Source: Hydnum rufescens UP504
Lineage: Eukaryota; Basidiomycota; Agaricomycetes; Cantharellales; Hydnaceae
Reading direction: 5' to 3'
NCBI GenBank assembly: GCA_014904985.1
Contig: MU128982.1
Coordinates: 177,560 to 241,559, forward strand
DNA: 64,000 bases
The notes below the pieces were generated by a model, which saw only the letters and a program-made list of their open reading frames with translations, made no database searches and had not been told where the DNA came from. How positions within the stretch are numbered: position 1 is the first letter of the stretch; every line of letters begins with the position of its first letter. This document shows positions 33,519-45,140 of the stretch, in pieces. Both the position numbers and the translations under genes were made by a program.

Positions 33519-35041
33519 TTGATGCCCAAACGCCCCAGAGCCATCGGGACCTTCCGGACCGCACCCTGCTCGAATCCTTGTATGAATCTCCTAGCTCAGC
33601 CTCGACGGCCTGGAAATAGGGCTACCACGGGAAACCGCGCAAGAGAGGAAAGAGGGGGAAGAAAAGAAACAATCAGTCCCAAAATATTGCGGCGAGAGAG
33701 CAAGCGAACGGCCACGCACTGAAGCTGAGAAGTACCCAACATCCTCGCCTCCTGTAGCCCGGTACGTGAATTCTGCGGCCTCGTCTGAGATCTTCACAGT
33801 GTCTCGCCCCCGTCCGGCCGCTGCGGCGTCCGCAAGCAGCTGCACTTGGCATTGTTTCTCGAGCCTACAGGTTGGGGGGCAAGGAGGACATCATTGAGCG
33901 AGAATGGCAAGCGGCATGGCACAAGGCAAGATCCCAAGTCCTTACAAGATGAACCAAACCACCGCAGACTCAATGTACTTGCCGACAGTTCTTTGGTCGG
34001 CAGTAATAGGCAACTTATCAATAAAAGCACGGGGACGAATGGAGACAGACAGACTAACAAAAGACCATGATTCTGCAGGATAGCGGCTTTGCTTTTCCCC
34101 AGTGCGGCAGCGATCCTGGTGCCTTCTGATTCTTCGATCGCAATTCCGCCAAAATCCGAATAAACCGCGATATCATTATAGAAGGAGCAGGCGTCTAGCG
34201 TGATCATATCCAACTGTTGCAAATTAACGCGTCAATGCAGAAGATATACCACCAATGCTGAGGCGATACCAACACTCTTTCCCAGGCTTGAAAAAGCCTT
34301 TCCATACGTGGAATGAGAATGGCAGACTGGAAGGGGCGAATGTAAGCGGGTATAATTGGGCCAGACAGCGGTTGGGCCAGTACTTGCCCACAAGAACATC
34401 CTTTCGAAAGTGAAGAATCCTGTAAGAACATCATTCTGGGTACAAATGACACCGGAAAGCACGAACTGGACGAGCAATGTGTATGGCCGAATGTATCTGA
34501 TAGAAACATTCATTGTTTGGGGATGAGTCCTTCATTGCGGAATAATAAGCATGACTATTGCACATACCTCGAATCCAGCTTGATTAACAATACGACGCCC
34601 TGGTTTACCTCCCCCAATAACAGCTCCGGAATTATCCACAAGAACAAGGTCAGGGACAGTCACGACTGCAACAATGGTGTACATCAACGGAGGATGCGCA
34701 ATGCATCATTACCTGGGCTCACGCACGGGAAAAGGCCAATCCAAAAGGATTAATCCAGAATGTCCTAGGGTCGCCAGGATCTCGTACAGATATATGGCCT
34801 GTCTTTTGGACACATCGGCGAGTGAGCCGTCTCCGTGATACAAGCAAATAAAAATAACACTTACCACGATAAGATCGAAATTATGTTTGGCGAAAATTCG
34901 AAGGGCAATAACGAGACGTTCTTTAAGATGCGTGCGGTGTTGTTCTATATCCGAAAACGTTGGTGGCGTCAACATTCTTCTGAGTTGGCCTTCATGGTCC
35001 CCTTTCATAAGCGCATGTTCATCTGATAACGAGTCTGCCAT
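33505..35041 (-). CDS. Class II aldolase/adducin-domain protein
   Basis: Zinc-dependent fold of fuculose-phosphate-type aldolases and adducin heads; in fungi the substrate is mostly unknown. ATG 35041 (MADSLSDEHALMKGDHEGQL). Exons on the minus strand give GHISVRDPGDPRTFWINP, LVLVDNSGAVIGGGKPGRR, IHSAIHIARPV, CHSHSTYGKAFSSLGKSV (two metal-binding His), LDACSFYNDIAVYSDFGG, AAILQNHGLL (third His), TVGKYIESAVVWFILLEKQC and QVQLLADAAAAGR, ending AELGDSYKDSSR and stop at 33,505. Introns are short; the large one near 34,060-33,880 separates WFIL from LEKQC. The first intron does not close in frame as read, so one base may be wrong. It follows ADE5,7 on the same strand without an obvious functional link. 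Confidence 0.8.
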
Positions 35042-35059
35042 TGTTCCCTGTATCGTGCA

Positions 35060-36192
35060 AGTCGAAGTAAGTGCAATGATCGGTGGGGGGTGTCTGGGGG
35101 GGGTGGGCCATCCTTATAATCTGTACCTCCTGGACCGGGCCGTAGTCGCATCTCATTGAATTGATGTTCAGCTGAGGGCGCAGAGTTTCAGGGGGCTACC
35201 ACCTGCAACGGCCGCATTACCTCATCGGTGCCTGCAATGCATCACCATATTTCAGGATACCATGAGGTACTCGATTGAATGGGAGAGATTGTCATCACGG
35301 TCAGCAGTCCGAGTCACGCTCCTCAGCTGAGGGCCACTTTAAGTATTGAATATTCCCGGGCACTTTTTCTCCCTAGTTCGAAATCTCCAAGCCTACAGCC
35401 AAGGTAGGGCATCGTTGCGCAGTTCCCTCAACGCCCTGAGTAAATTTCTGTCTAGACCACCGGTTTCGACGCTTGCCGTAATTCGGCCAATCCCGAAAAA
35501 TGTTTAGGCGCGCGTCTTCTGTGGCACCCCTTGGCAACTTTTAATTCAAATACAATTGTAGCATTTTCTTAGTTATGTCGCATTGCCTCCACCGTCAAGT
35601 ACATCATAAACACTTGCTATGATTCAGGAGACGATCCTGAGCCCTCTTGCCCGCCATCGAAAATACACGTAAAAATTCCCCCACTGCTGTATTAATTGGC
35701 CACATAACGAGATTCTATCCCGACTGAAACATCACGCCTTGCTCCTTATCTTAGCCGAGTTTGAAAAGAAATGCCTCATCCTTTCGGCAGAGCGTGGTGA
35801 TTTAATTCGACTATGGCGGGATTGTTCTGGCCAAAGGTTCCGTCTTGGTTCACAGTAACCGGAAATATGCTCCCGAACGTCTCGGGGTTCCGATCTAGAG
35901 AGGGAGAGGGGCGAATGTCTTATCGATCAAGTTTTGATCGAAATAGGTAGGTAATCATGTTTCATGGCCAGAGAGCCTCTCATCTCAGATGCGAGTAACA
36001 ATAGCCTTGACGCGCGCACGCTGCATAATTATTTGTTCCAACGAATCAGGGAGGGGAGGGCATGAGAATAACAGAGCCACGAAGAGTAAATATTAGCAGG
36101 GGGTGAAAGAGGTGAGAAACTGCATGACTTGGGTGCGCGAGGAGAATCCCGATACGTTACGTCTTCTTCCCTTGACTGGACTCTGGAAACCA
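35060..36192. other. Gene-free stretch
   Basis: About 1.1 kb upstream of the aldolase and downstream of the permease. No frame longer than about 60 codons has coding features. G-rich GTGGGGGGTGTCTGGGGGGG lies at 35,080. A palindromic CATTACGTAACGTATCGG / CGATACGTTACGTC pair lies at 36,149-36,209, inside or beside the permease 3' end. Confidence 0.5.
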
Positions 36193-38683
36193 TTACGTAA
36201 CGTATCGGAAATGCACCCAATCGGCACCAGCACCCGCATCGTTGAGCATCTCTTCGTCGAGGTAGTCGTGTCCATCCGCACTTGTTTTATAGAATGGCGA
36301 ATCTCCTGTCTTATATAATATGCTAGGACCGTGAATCGCGTCTTTCCGGGTATTAAGATATCTAAAATAAAAGGATAGGCTAAAACGCAAGGAGGCTCCC
36401 GAGGAAGAGGAGACCTGCTCCGACGGACATCCTGTAACAGGGGCCGGGTCGGTTTTCATTTTGGTATGACATCAAAAATATCAAAGTGAGACTGACCCTC
36501 GGACGTAATAGGGTTTCTCGCTTGCAGGATAAAGGCGGACGCCGAGAATGGGACTATGAGAAGTGTCGTTAGCGTAACAAGGGGGGTCCGTTTCCGATGC
36601 CACACGACTTACCCGCATTGGCCAATCACGCCAAAAAGAGCCAAACCAGCACCCCGTTGAGACTCTTTAACTTGGTTATTAGACAACCAAGCTATTGCAC
36701 ATTGAATGCCGCATCAGTGATATGTTCAGACTCTGGCTCCATCACAGAGCTCCAATACGAACCGAAGAGCACTGACAATAAATGCCACAAAATCAGGTTA
36801 ACACTTCAGTGAAAAGTGGTACAGGACACCCACTTGGAATGGCAGTGAAGCAACCGATCTATATGTGTGTCAGACACAAGTACCCATTAGATATCGTCCT
36901 TTTGTGTTGGGGATGCGAACTTACAGCTACAAGAAATATGGCTCCATAGCGCACCCAAGGCCCACGACAGGTAGCAAGTACGACGTAGCCGGTTCCGCCC
37001 ATGGCACTGAAAAAGGATACGAACAGTCCTCGATGCCTCAGTCGGTCGGACAGGAACATAAATCCAATGGCAGACATCCATGCCGCGAGATATGGAGGAG
37101 CCGAAAGACCTTGGAGGCAATTAACAGGTGCTCAAAGAATTCACAAAGACACCTGCCTTGAGCATTGATCGAAGAGAAGCCAGCGTCATTAAGGATTGTT
37201 GGTAGATACACCTTGTTCGGCAAAATGGGAGAATTGTAACGGAAATACAAACACATAGCATCTTCGCTCACCGGTAGCGAACCATATGTAACGTTCATGA
37301 TAAAGAATATAGCAGCGGACAGATAATTGATCGGGTCGCAAAGCGAAAGTAGGACCTGACTCCATTCGATACCCCCTGATCCGCCTTCGTCCTTTCGTTG
37401 TTTGTCGCCTTCCGTGCTGTTAGAGCTCCGCAGGCGCAATTGAGCAAGATCTCGTTCGCGCGGGGTGAGGAAACCGCAACCCTGCGCAAGGAAATCATAA
37501 GTGCATCAAAACACTAAAAATCGATTCACATGCCCGTACCTTGATAGAGTTGGGTAAAAGCAAGTATACCACAGGTACCAACAAGACCGTAGGCAACCCC
37601 TCTATTATAGAAAATAGCGAATATGTCAGGCATAACAAACATCGCATTATAGGGTCTATCAATCTTACCAACGATGAAAAGTAATCGCCTGAGCAAAACT
37701 GTCAAGTGCTCATTTCAAGAGACCAGAAAATGCACCATCATACCAGGGTGCGATTTTAGAACTAGTGCATGTACAATACCATAAGCTAACGCCCCAGCAA
37801 AAGACGAAGCCAGGGCCGCCGCAGAGACGTATATGCCAAAGCGAAGACCATATTGATATCGCGGGTAGAAATACGAAAGGAACAGCGCAATTCCTGGAAT
37901 AAACGATGCCTCGAACACACCAAGGAAAAATCGTGCGACCATAAGACCTTGCCAATTGAAAGCGGCTGCCTGAAGCCTGTGAACTTGGTAAGACTCCAAT
38001 TTAGGCTCCGGAGGACATTCTGACATTGAGGTGAGGCCCCACGCTAAAGGCATCGTAGTACCTAGAACTTTCGGTGACAGGACTGCATATGATGAGCGTG
38101 TGTCAACTAATCTCAAGATAGATATTCACTTTTCCAAGATAGGACCATCTGTCATTATGAAGCAAGTTTAGTCCTTAGTGTGGAAAACGAGGGATGTTAC
38201 GAACTGTTTGGAAAAGCTGGAGGAGGAGCGTAAGCAACGCTCACATCGAACAACTAGAGCCACGAACCAGATAAGTGATGTAATATATCGTCAAAAGCCA
38301 CTGATATTGGCTCGAGCTGATTCGAAGTTCCGTCTTCATCCCTGCGGTGTACGCATTTCCTATGTTTGATCTACAGTACTTATATTAGGGACGCGCATCC
38401 TATGATCAATACGAATGCCGGACCTATCGAGGAATGCCACAGCATATAGCAGAAATATTCTAATACTACGGGTATCAGCATCTGCCAGGCATCAATAGGT
38501 CAAATTGATTCTGCACATTGGGAGGATGTGAAGATCCAATTTTCGCGTCAGGACACGTTCCTCTTGGCGGGTATATCCGCCTGTGAGGGCAACCGTTTCC
38601 GAGGCATCATACCCATCGTCGCCAGTGAGATAGCTGGAGTGTCCCGGGCTCGGCGGGTCTGGAACTAACTGCGCCTTTGACAT
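36193..38683 (-). CDS. MFS permease, anion:cation symporter (Dal5-like) family
   Basis: Twelve-helix plasma-membrane importer of small organic anions; this family includes allantoate, nicotinate and vitamin permeases, so the substrate is not predictable. ATG 38683 (MSKAQLVPDPPSPGHS). Diagnostic pieces in order: EERVLTRKLDLHILP, then FLLYAVAFLDRSGIRI, IGNAYTAGMKTELRIS, QYQWLLTIYYITYL, QAAAFNWQGLMVARFFLGVF (motif between helices 4 and 5), FIPGIALFLSYFYPRYQYGL, YLPTILNDAGFSSINAQGLS, APPYLAAWMSAIGF, PILGVRLYPASEKPYYVR and a cytosolic tail ending ADWVHFRYVT. Many short introns. A frame correction (TTTT for TTT) is needed near 36,383, just before the last exon region. Confidence 0.85.
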
Positions 38684-38928
38684 GGGCGCGGCTGCGTGAA
38701 TTTTAGTGAAGGGCGAGGGAGAAAATGCCCGCTAAGTTTTTTTCACGCCTTTGGATTTCGGATTATCCCTAACATGTCAAAAGGTGACAGGTTCACTGCC
38801 ACAATCGTCGCGTGGGAATACTTTAATTTATTATGGTTTACTGTAAACTTTACGTACTACATGCTCGTCGTCGAGAGTAGCACGGAGCTACATCTACACG
38901 CAATGTATCTGGGCGCTCTCACTGGAGC
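38684..38928. promoter_or_regulatory. Permease promoter / array boundary
   Basis: About 245 bases between the permease start and the first array unit. AT-rich with TTTACTGTAAACTTTACG near 38,837. No gene seen. Confidence 0.4.
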
Positions 38929-40040
38929 CTAATCCTTACTCACAATTCTGGCGGAAAGTCCGCAGAAACCGCGCGAGGACCAGGGGCGAGCATCACCTTT
39001 TTCGGTTGTCCTTCTCGCAACCGTAAAATTAGTGGCGGAGGCTGCAGATAGCATCGCCCCAATTTCGATGGGCGCACCGTTTCCCTTAATCGTCATAGAG
39101 ACTTGACAGGAGCCGCCGGACGAACACAGTACCCCTTTCACCATGTCCATGAATTTGTCGGTGGGATAACCCTTCTGGGTTTATACTGCCGTCTGCACAT
39201 TGAAATAGTTCAACGGGCATGGGAAGTGATAGTTGACCTACATATTTGGCTCCAACTCCCTTAGGGTCCTAGTTCGTCTGGCCTGGAAATGAGCTCATAA
39301 TACCTCACCGCGTATTGTATCATCCGTGACGTCCCAAGAAGGTCAGACAGATGCTTCCTCATGCTGATTTAGGGTGTAGAGTTGGGATGTCATAGGGTCT
39401 ACGATCTGCCGACCGTAGGTCCCAAGTACGCCATAAACCGTATCTAAAGAAAACGGTAGAACTGTGGCATCGGGTCACAGACTGAGCCAGTATAGGAAGA
39501 AAACTCACCAGATCGCTGTTATGCGGATCAACTGGAATCTGTTCGATCTGCATCGCCACCTCCACTAATGATAGAGCTTCTTCCATAATTAGCACAGCGC
39601 CGGATGAGGCGGCGCCGTCGACCAGGAGTTCGCCCGTCACCGCAATATTCACAGTCCCTCGCACTTAAACCCAGCACTTGCAATCAGTATCGATGGAAAA
39701 TCGAAGAAAAGTGTGGTCAGGAATATGTACGCAACTGCTCGTTCTTGCCAATTCTATTTCTAGCCAACTCTGAATCCCCGGAGGATATAGTATGCGCGCT
39801 TTGAACGATCGATCGAAGGGTTTGAAGTATGGTCACGATGCCGTGCCTTTCCGACTCTGTAACTCCTGTAGCAAAGCCAGAAGGTACGGACCAAACTGGA
39901 ACGGTAATCTATACCCTGCCCCGATTGTACCCACCCTATGAAGGGAAGTAGGCCACACGATTAGTTGGATACGATGCCCAAGGGGCGTATCGCTGATTCC
40001 ATGGCGCTGACCGTATACATCGGGAGTGCAATTAACTCCC
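38929..40040 (-). pseudogene. Array unit 1, subtype I, lacking its N-terminal module
   Basis: Contains only the middle and C-terminal modules of the family: a diverged central module (DTPLGHRIQLI frame, 40,030-39,833), GELLVDGAASSGAVLIMEEA (39,640-39,570), PVDPHNSDL at an exon end (39,515) and the later KGYPTDKFMDMVKGVLCSSG with VSMTIKGNGAPIEIGAMLSA (39,170-39,030). The sequence ends near 38,929. At about 40,040 it joins directly to the C-terminal module of unit 2, so its 5' part was lost in a recombination. Not expected to be functional. Confidence 0.6.
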
Positions 40041-40044
40041 TTCG

Positions 40045-42293
40045 ATACTTCACTCAAATCCATCCATCCCCACGTCCAAATTTGTTGTCTATTATCGATC
40101 CAATCAGCCCCCCTTCCCACACTCGAACTCCTTGCGAGCAATAATGAGAGATCTACCTAGTTGGTCACACGGATTGAATGGCCACATTGACACTTACAGT
40201 GCATGCCTAAAACGTGACACAACAACTGGGTGAATCAGCCGCAGGAAGAATATCTCAAGTGTGGGCCAGCAATGCGACTGTTTCCGTTCCTAAGATAACT
40301 GTGAGTGTGGCTGGCAAAGATCTCCCCAAACAATTAGATAAAAATCAGAGGAACTATATGATCGTGGTGCAATTGTGAAAAAGAATAGCACGAAGTTACA
40401 TGTATCTACATGTTCTCACGGGATCCGAGAGCCTAATGGCCTACTCACAATTCTGGCGGGATGTCCAGCAGGAACGCTTGTGCTTGTTCCAGACTGGCCC
40501 GAGGACGAGAGGCGAGCATTGCCTTTTTCAATTGCGGTTCGTGCAGCCGAAAAATGACTAGCGGAGGCTGCAGATAACATCGATGGGTGCACCGTTTCCC
40601 TTAATCGTCATAGAGACTGGCATGAGCCGCCGGACGAACACAGTGCCCTTTTCAGAGTGTCCATGAATTTGTAGGTGCGATATCCCTTCCGGGTTCACAG
40701 CGACGTCTGCACATTATAATGTGACGGGTATGGGAAGTGAAAGTTGACCCACATATTTGCCTCCAACTCCCTTCAGGGTCCCAGTGTGTCTGGGCTAGAA
40801 ATGAGTTCACAATATCTCATGGCGTATTGTGTCATCCGTGACATCCCAAGAAGAGAAGGCAGATGTTTCCTCCTCCTGATTTACAGTGTAGACTTGGGCG
40901 GTCATAGGGTCCACGACCTGTCGACCGTAGGTCCCAAGTATCTCATAGATCATATCTAAGGAAAACTGTAGAACTGTGGCATCGGGTCATAGGCTGAGCT
41001 AACACGGGAAGAAAGCTCACCAGATCGCTGTTGTGCGGATCAACGGGAATCTGTTCGATCTGCATCACCAACTCGACCAGTGATAGAGCTTCTTCTATAA
41101 TTAGCACGGCGCCGGATGAGATGGCGCCGTCCACCAGGAGTTCGCTCGTCGCTGCAAAAGTCACAGTCCCTCGCGCTTTAGATCCAAGCACTTGCAATCA
41201 GTATCGATGCAAAACCGAAGAAAAGTGTGGCCGGGAATATGTACGCAACTGCTAGTTCTTGCCAATTCTATTTCTAGCCAATTCTGAATTCCCCGTTCAT
41301 TCAACAAGCCAATGTGGAGGATATAGTATGCGCGCTTTGATCGATCGATCGAAGGGTTTGAGGTATGGTCACGATGTCGCGCCCTTCCGACTCTGTAGTT
41401 CCTATAGCAAAGCCGGATGGTACGGACCAAACCGAAACGGTAATCTATACCCCGCCCCGATCGTATCCAATCTATGAAGGGAAGCAGGCCACACGACGAG
41501 TTTGATACGATGCCCAAGGGGCGTATCGCTGCTTCCATCGTGCTGATGGTATACATCGGGAGTGCAATCAACTGCGGAATGATAAAAATCGGAAACTCGT
41601 GAGCAACATCCAATATTACTGTAGAGGGATACTCACTTGAAAACGATCCAGAACCAAACTGAACTCATTTGCGGATGCCACCACATCTCCACCAGTATTC
41701 TTAGTTCGATTAGAGAAGAAACGACGCCCCTTTGCAACGCCTAACGGTGACGGTCTCATTTTCTGTGAAATGGTGCCCAACTCCCTGTATCCCATGGGTC
41801 CCGACGAGTCCCTCAGTGTCCAATGAGCCCGGTACAGTGCTTTTATGCTCACCTGCTCAGTCTACGAAGCTGATGTTGAAGATCGGCAGGGAACAGGTGC
41901 TGCTCTAGATAAACTAAGGGCTCGAGGAGTTCTGCAAGGAGTTGAACATGTGTCTCGAGGCGCACCAACGTGCTGTTATCAAGCGCGGTAGTCTAAAGAT
42001 ATTGGACAAAGGGACAAGCGGAGTAAGTGGTGATATCGAACACTGAACCATAGCATCAAACTGACCAGATGGATTTCCTTCATGACATTCAAGAAAGCGC
42101 CGATCTCATCCCTAGCGCCGTCGACTAGAATCCTCCTGAGTGCATTCTCTGCGGACAGTATTGCATTCACGGATATCCCTCTGGAGGGGATTTCGGGAGG
42201 CCCATGGTTGTTCGTGTTCTGTAGCTTTCGGAATGTAAAGACGGCGCGTAACCGCTCAGTCCACTTCTCCTTTTGTCGGGTTGCGGGTTCCAT
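40045..42293 (-). CDS. Array unit 2, subtype I, MLKL-NTD-like family protein
   Basis: Start ATG 42293 (MEPATRQKEKWTERLRAVF). Exon 1 encodes SVNAILSAENALRRILVDGA and IGAFLNVMKEIHL; exon 2 (42,000-41,860) ALDNSTLVRLETHVQLLAEL and YLEQHLFPADLQHQLRRLSR; exon 3 SANEFSLVLDRFQ. These helices resemble the N-terminal adaptor domain of mushroom NLR-like proteins. Then come the family-specific parts: TISTMEAAIRPLGIVSNSSC (41,540), LLVDGAISSGAVLIIEEALS (41,140), FSLDMIYEILGTYGRQVVDP and WDVTDDTIRHEIL (40,830), CSSGGSC (40,650, one A missing). The C-terminal module near 40,045-40,140 is cut at the joint with unit 1. Function unknown. Confidence 0.55.
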
Positions 42294-42839
42294 TGGTGTA
42301 GGTGCTGGAAAACAGAGAGACCGCGGAATGAGGGGGGGAAAGGACGGCTCGTTGAAGGGGACGTTGGTGCCACGATTTCATAATTATTCTTTGAAATGGA
42401 AAATGGGAATACTGTAATGGGAGCAGAACGCGCGCGGCGGGTTACCACTTCAATTTCTGGCACAGCCACGGCTCTATACAGAACGCACGGTACTGGGCAC
42501 CCCTCCCAAAGCCTTACTTGTTCTCGCGAATCCCGCGAGCCGCCTCCAGCAGGACCGCTCAAGAGGGTTCTGTTTCTGATGGGCATTCCTGTGGCAGCAT
42601 AATCACCAGTCTAACCTCCAGATGCAATCCACCCAATGTCAACGGTTTCTCCGCTCCTCTTGGACCTAGAAAATCAGCGGCAACGATTAAGCGAGTACCC
42701 TCCACCGCGTCAAATTAATTTCTCTGTGCAATAGTCTTCTTTGCTTACAGCATCATATGCACGCAAAAATGCCGTGATCAGTCGAGGGAGGCACAGACCT
42801 TGGCTCACAGTTTGTCTTGCCTGGAAACGAGCTCACACT

Positions 42840-44305
42840 TCACGACGGATTATGTCATCTGTGATCTCCCAAGCAGACCAAATAGTAATGCCGGGTTCCT
42901 TATAGTCTTAGAGTTGGTCCGTGGGGACGGCCTGTGACGACTCGACCATGGGACCATAGCCTTTGATAAATCAGGGATAAAAGAATTGCACAGCTATCTC
43001 ATCAGTCGTGGATTGAAGAAACATATCGGAAAAAACTCACCTGATCGCTTCGGGTGACTTAAGCTTCAACTCGCATTGTCAGGTCCACCAGAGAGTATGC
43101 TTGTTCCATGACCAGAACGATGGAGGAGTTCATGGCGCCGCGAACCAGAGCCTCGCATGTCGGGGAAAAACTACCTATCCCTCCTGCTTTTGAGTGCTGG
43201 TAATCAGTGACGATCCCAAACTGAAGAAAATGTGGACCAAAGACATCCACGCAACTGGGAGTTCCTGATATTTCAATTTCTAGCCAATTCTCGATACGCC
43301 GTTCATTCAACAACCCTATATGAAGGAAATCGCACATGCCCATCCGATCATTGAAGGAAGTGGCATACGTCTGGCGGCGATACCGTGGTTCTTCCGCTCT
43401 GTATTTTCTGTAGCACAGCCGGATACTTTTGATGAGACCGAATCGGTAATCTACATCCCGCGCAGTTCGTATCCAATTTATAAAGGGGAGGAGGCCGCAT
43501 GAAGAGGTTGATGCAATGCCTAAGGGACGTATCGCTGCTTCCATTGTGCTGATCGTATACATCGGGAGTGCAATTAACTACAGCCAGACGGATAGAAAGA
43601 TGAAAACCGGAAATATGGAACCGACACCTGAGGTGAGATCGACACTCACACGAAAACGATCGAGAACCAAACTGAAGTCCTTTAAAACACAATCGCATCA
43701 CCAGTATCCACATTTTGACGGGATGAGTAGGGCCTAGTTGTAGCAGATGCCGTAGCTTGCGTCATAGTCTGCGAAACAGTGTGTAATTCTCTGTATGCGA
43801 TGGATTCCAACGACCTCGTCAATCAACAGGCCCCAAGAAATCCCGCGCAGTAGTTCGACACTCGCCTGCTGAGCCTACGATGCTGATGTTCAAGATCCGC
43901 AGGGAGGAGCTGTCGCTCCACGTAAACTAATGGTTCTAAGAGTTCTACGAGTCGGAGATTTCTCTTGAGGCCCCGCAGTGTTTCTTTATTAAGCGCCACG
44001 ATCTAAGATCGCGGAGACAAGAGTGCAGTGAGTGTGATGAGCGATGATACACGAAAAATGAGTCATATCATGAAACAGACAAGATGGATTTCCTTGATCA
44101 CATTCAGAAAAGCGCCGATCCCTGCTCTAGCGCCGCTCACAGGAATCGCATTGATGACGTTCTCTGCGGACACTACTGCAGCCACAGAGATGCCTTGGAG
44201 GAGGATTTTGGTGGGCACGTCGCTCTTCGCGTTCTGTAGTTTCGGGGTGTGAAGAATACAAGAATCCGGGGAATTCATTTTGCCTTTCGTTTAGCTGTGC
44301 CATCC
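42840..44305 (-). CDS. Array unit 3, subtype II, MLKL-NTD-like family protein
   Basis: Subtype II differs from I in exon 1: AAVVSAENVINAIPVSGARA then GIGAFLNVIKEIHLV (44,200-44,065). The start MDGTAKRKAKW seen in unit 5 is here displaced by a frame change near 44,250, so the printed 5' end is approximate. The second helical exon (43,990-43,870) is close to that of the other units; the central module reads TISTMEAAIRPLGIASTSSC, INWIRTARDVDYRFGLIKSI and IENWLEIEISGTPSCVDVF. The 3' module is CEALVRGAMNSSIVLVMEQA. It ends near 42,840 in sequence matching the CDxxDDTIRREV-type terminus. Confidence 0.5.
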
Positions 44306-44475
44306 ATTTCTGGTATGCGTTGGGAACTAGCAAGACTGTGGAATTCAAGCTATAAAGGAAAACCAACGTTGAGAGACAGGACTGGTGAAGGCGACCGGTC
44401 GAACTTCGGCTACGGTTTGCCTCAAGGATTTCATTCCTCACTCAGGTATTGAAATGGAATTTGCGTGAGCGGCAG

Positions 44476-45140
44476 TCACCGGAAATTCAATTTGCCAACA
44501 CGCTTCTCCCCATACGCGGAGGCTGCAAGGTCTTCCCGTGCAATAGCAATAGTACTTTCTATTGTCCGCAGCCGAGTCTGTTCGGCTCCAGTTTCAGAGG
44601 TACCGAGTTCCGGAGGCACCGACGGAGTGTCGGAGGTAGCAGCTGACTCGGACGTCAACTGACAATGCAGCGCCTTATCGGCGCTTCCAGTTGTCCCCGC
44701 ATTGTCCTCCTTGGCGACCGAGAGCCCCGGCGGCTTGCTACACAATCCGCTTTTTTTCGCTCTCTGCATGGACATACCTTTCTTCCAGCACACTCACTAT
44801 ATATACAATAGACATTCGCATAGTGTGACAACCTTTCCTCGGTTTGTTGCACTATAGGCAAGTCTGCCTGTACCCCCTCCTCTCGTAGACTGATAAGAAC
44901 CTTTCTTAGTTCGTCATACTATCGCTCTGACACCGCCACGCAGGATGCCAGGCGCAGCCCTGGGTTGTACTTCCCAATTTGGTGTGTAGGTCAGGTTAAT
45001 TTTGCCCTGTTTCCTGTTTCCTGGGCACTTGGTACTTGATCTTCTTTGCATAGCTGGGGTATAATGTCACGATCAAAAGAAAAATAGCAAAAAAAGATGT
45101 CTCCAGGGGTCAAAAATAGCACAGAATGTGTGTAAAGTCC
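44476..45140. other. Spacer between array units 3 and 4
   Basis: 44,476-44,793 (minus) has a 105-residue Ala/Ser/Thr-rich open frame upstream of unit 3; it may be leader sequence rather than a gene. 44,978-45,140 is similar to 52,865-53,045 beyond unit 7 (shared CCAATTTGGT, TGTAGGTC, GGTT and CACGATCAAAAGAAAAA-like stretches), so this spacer marks the edge of a duplicated block. Confidence 0.5.
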
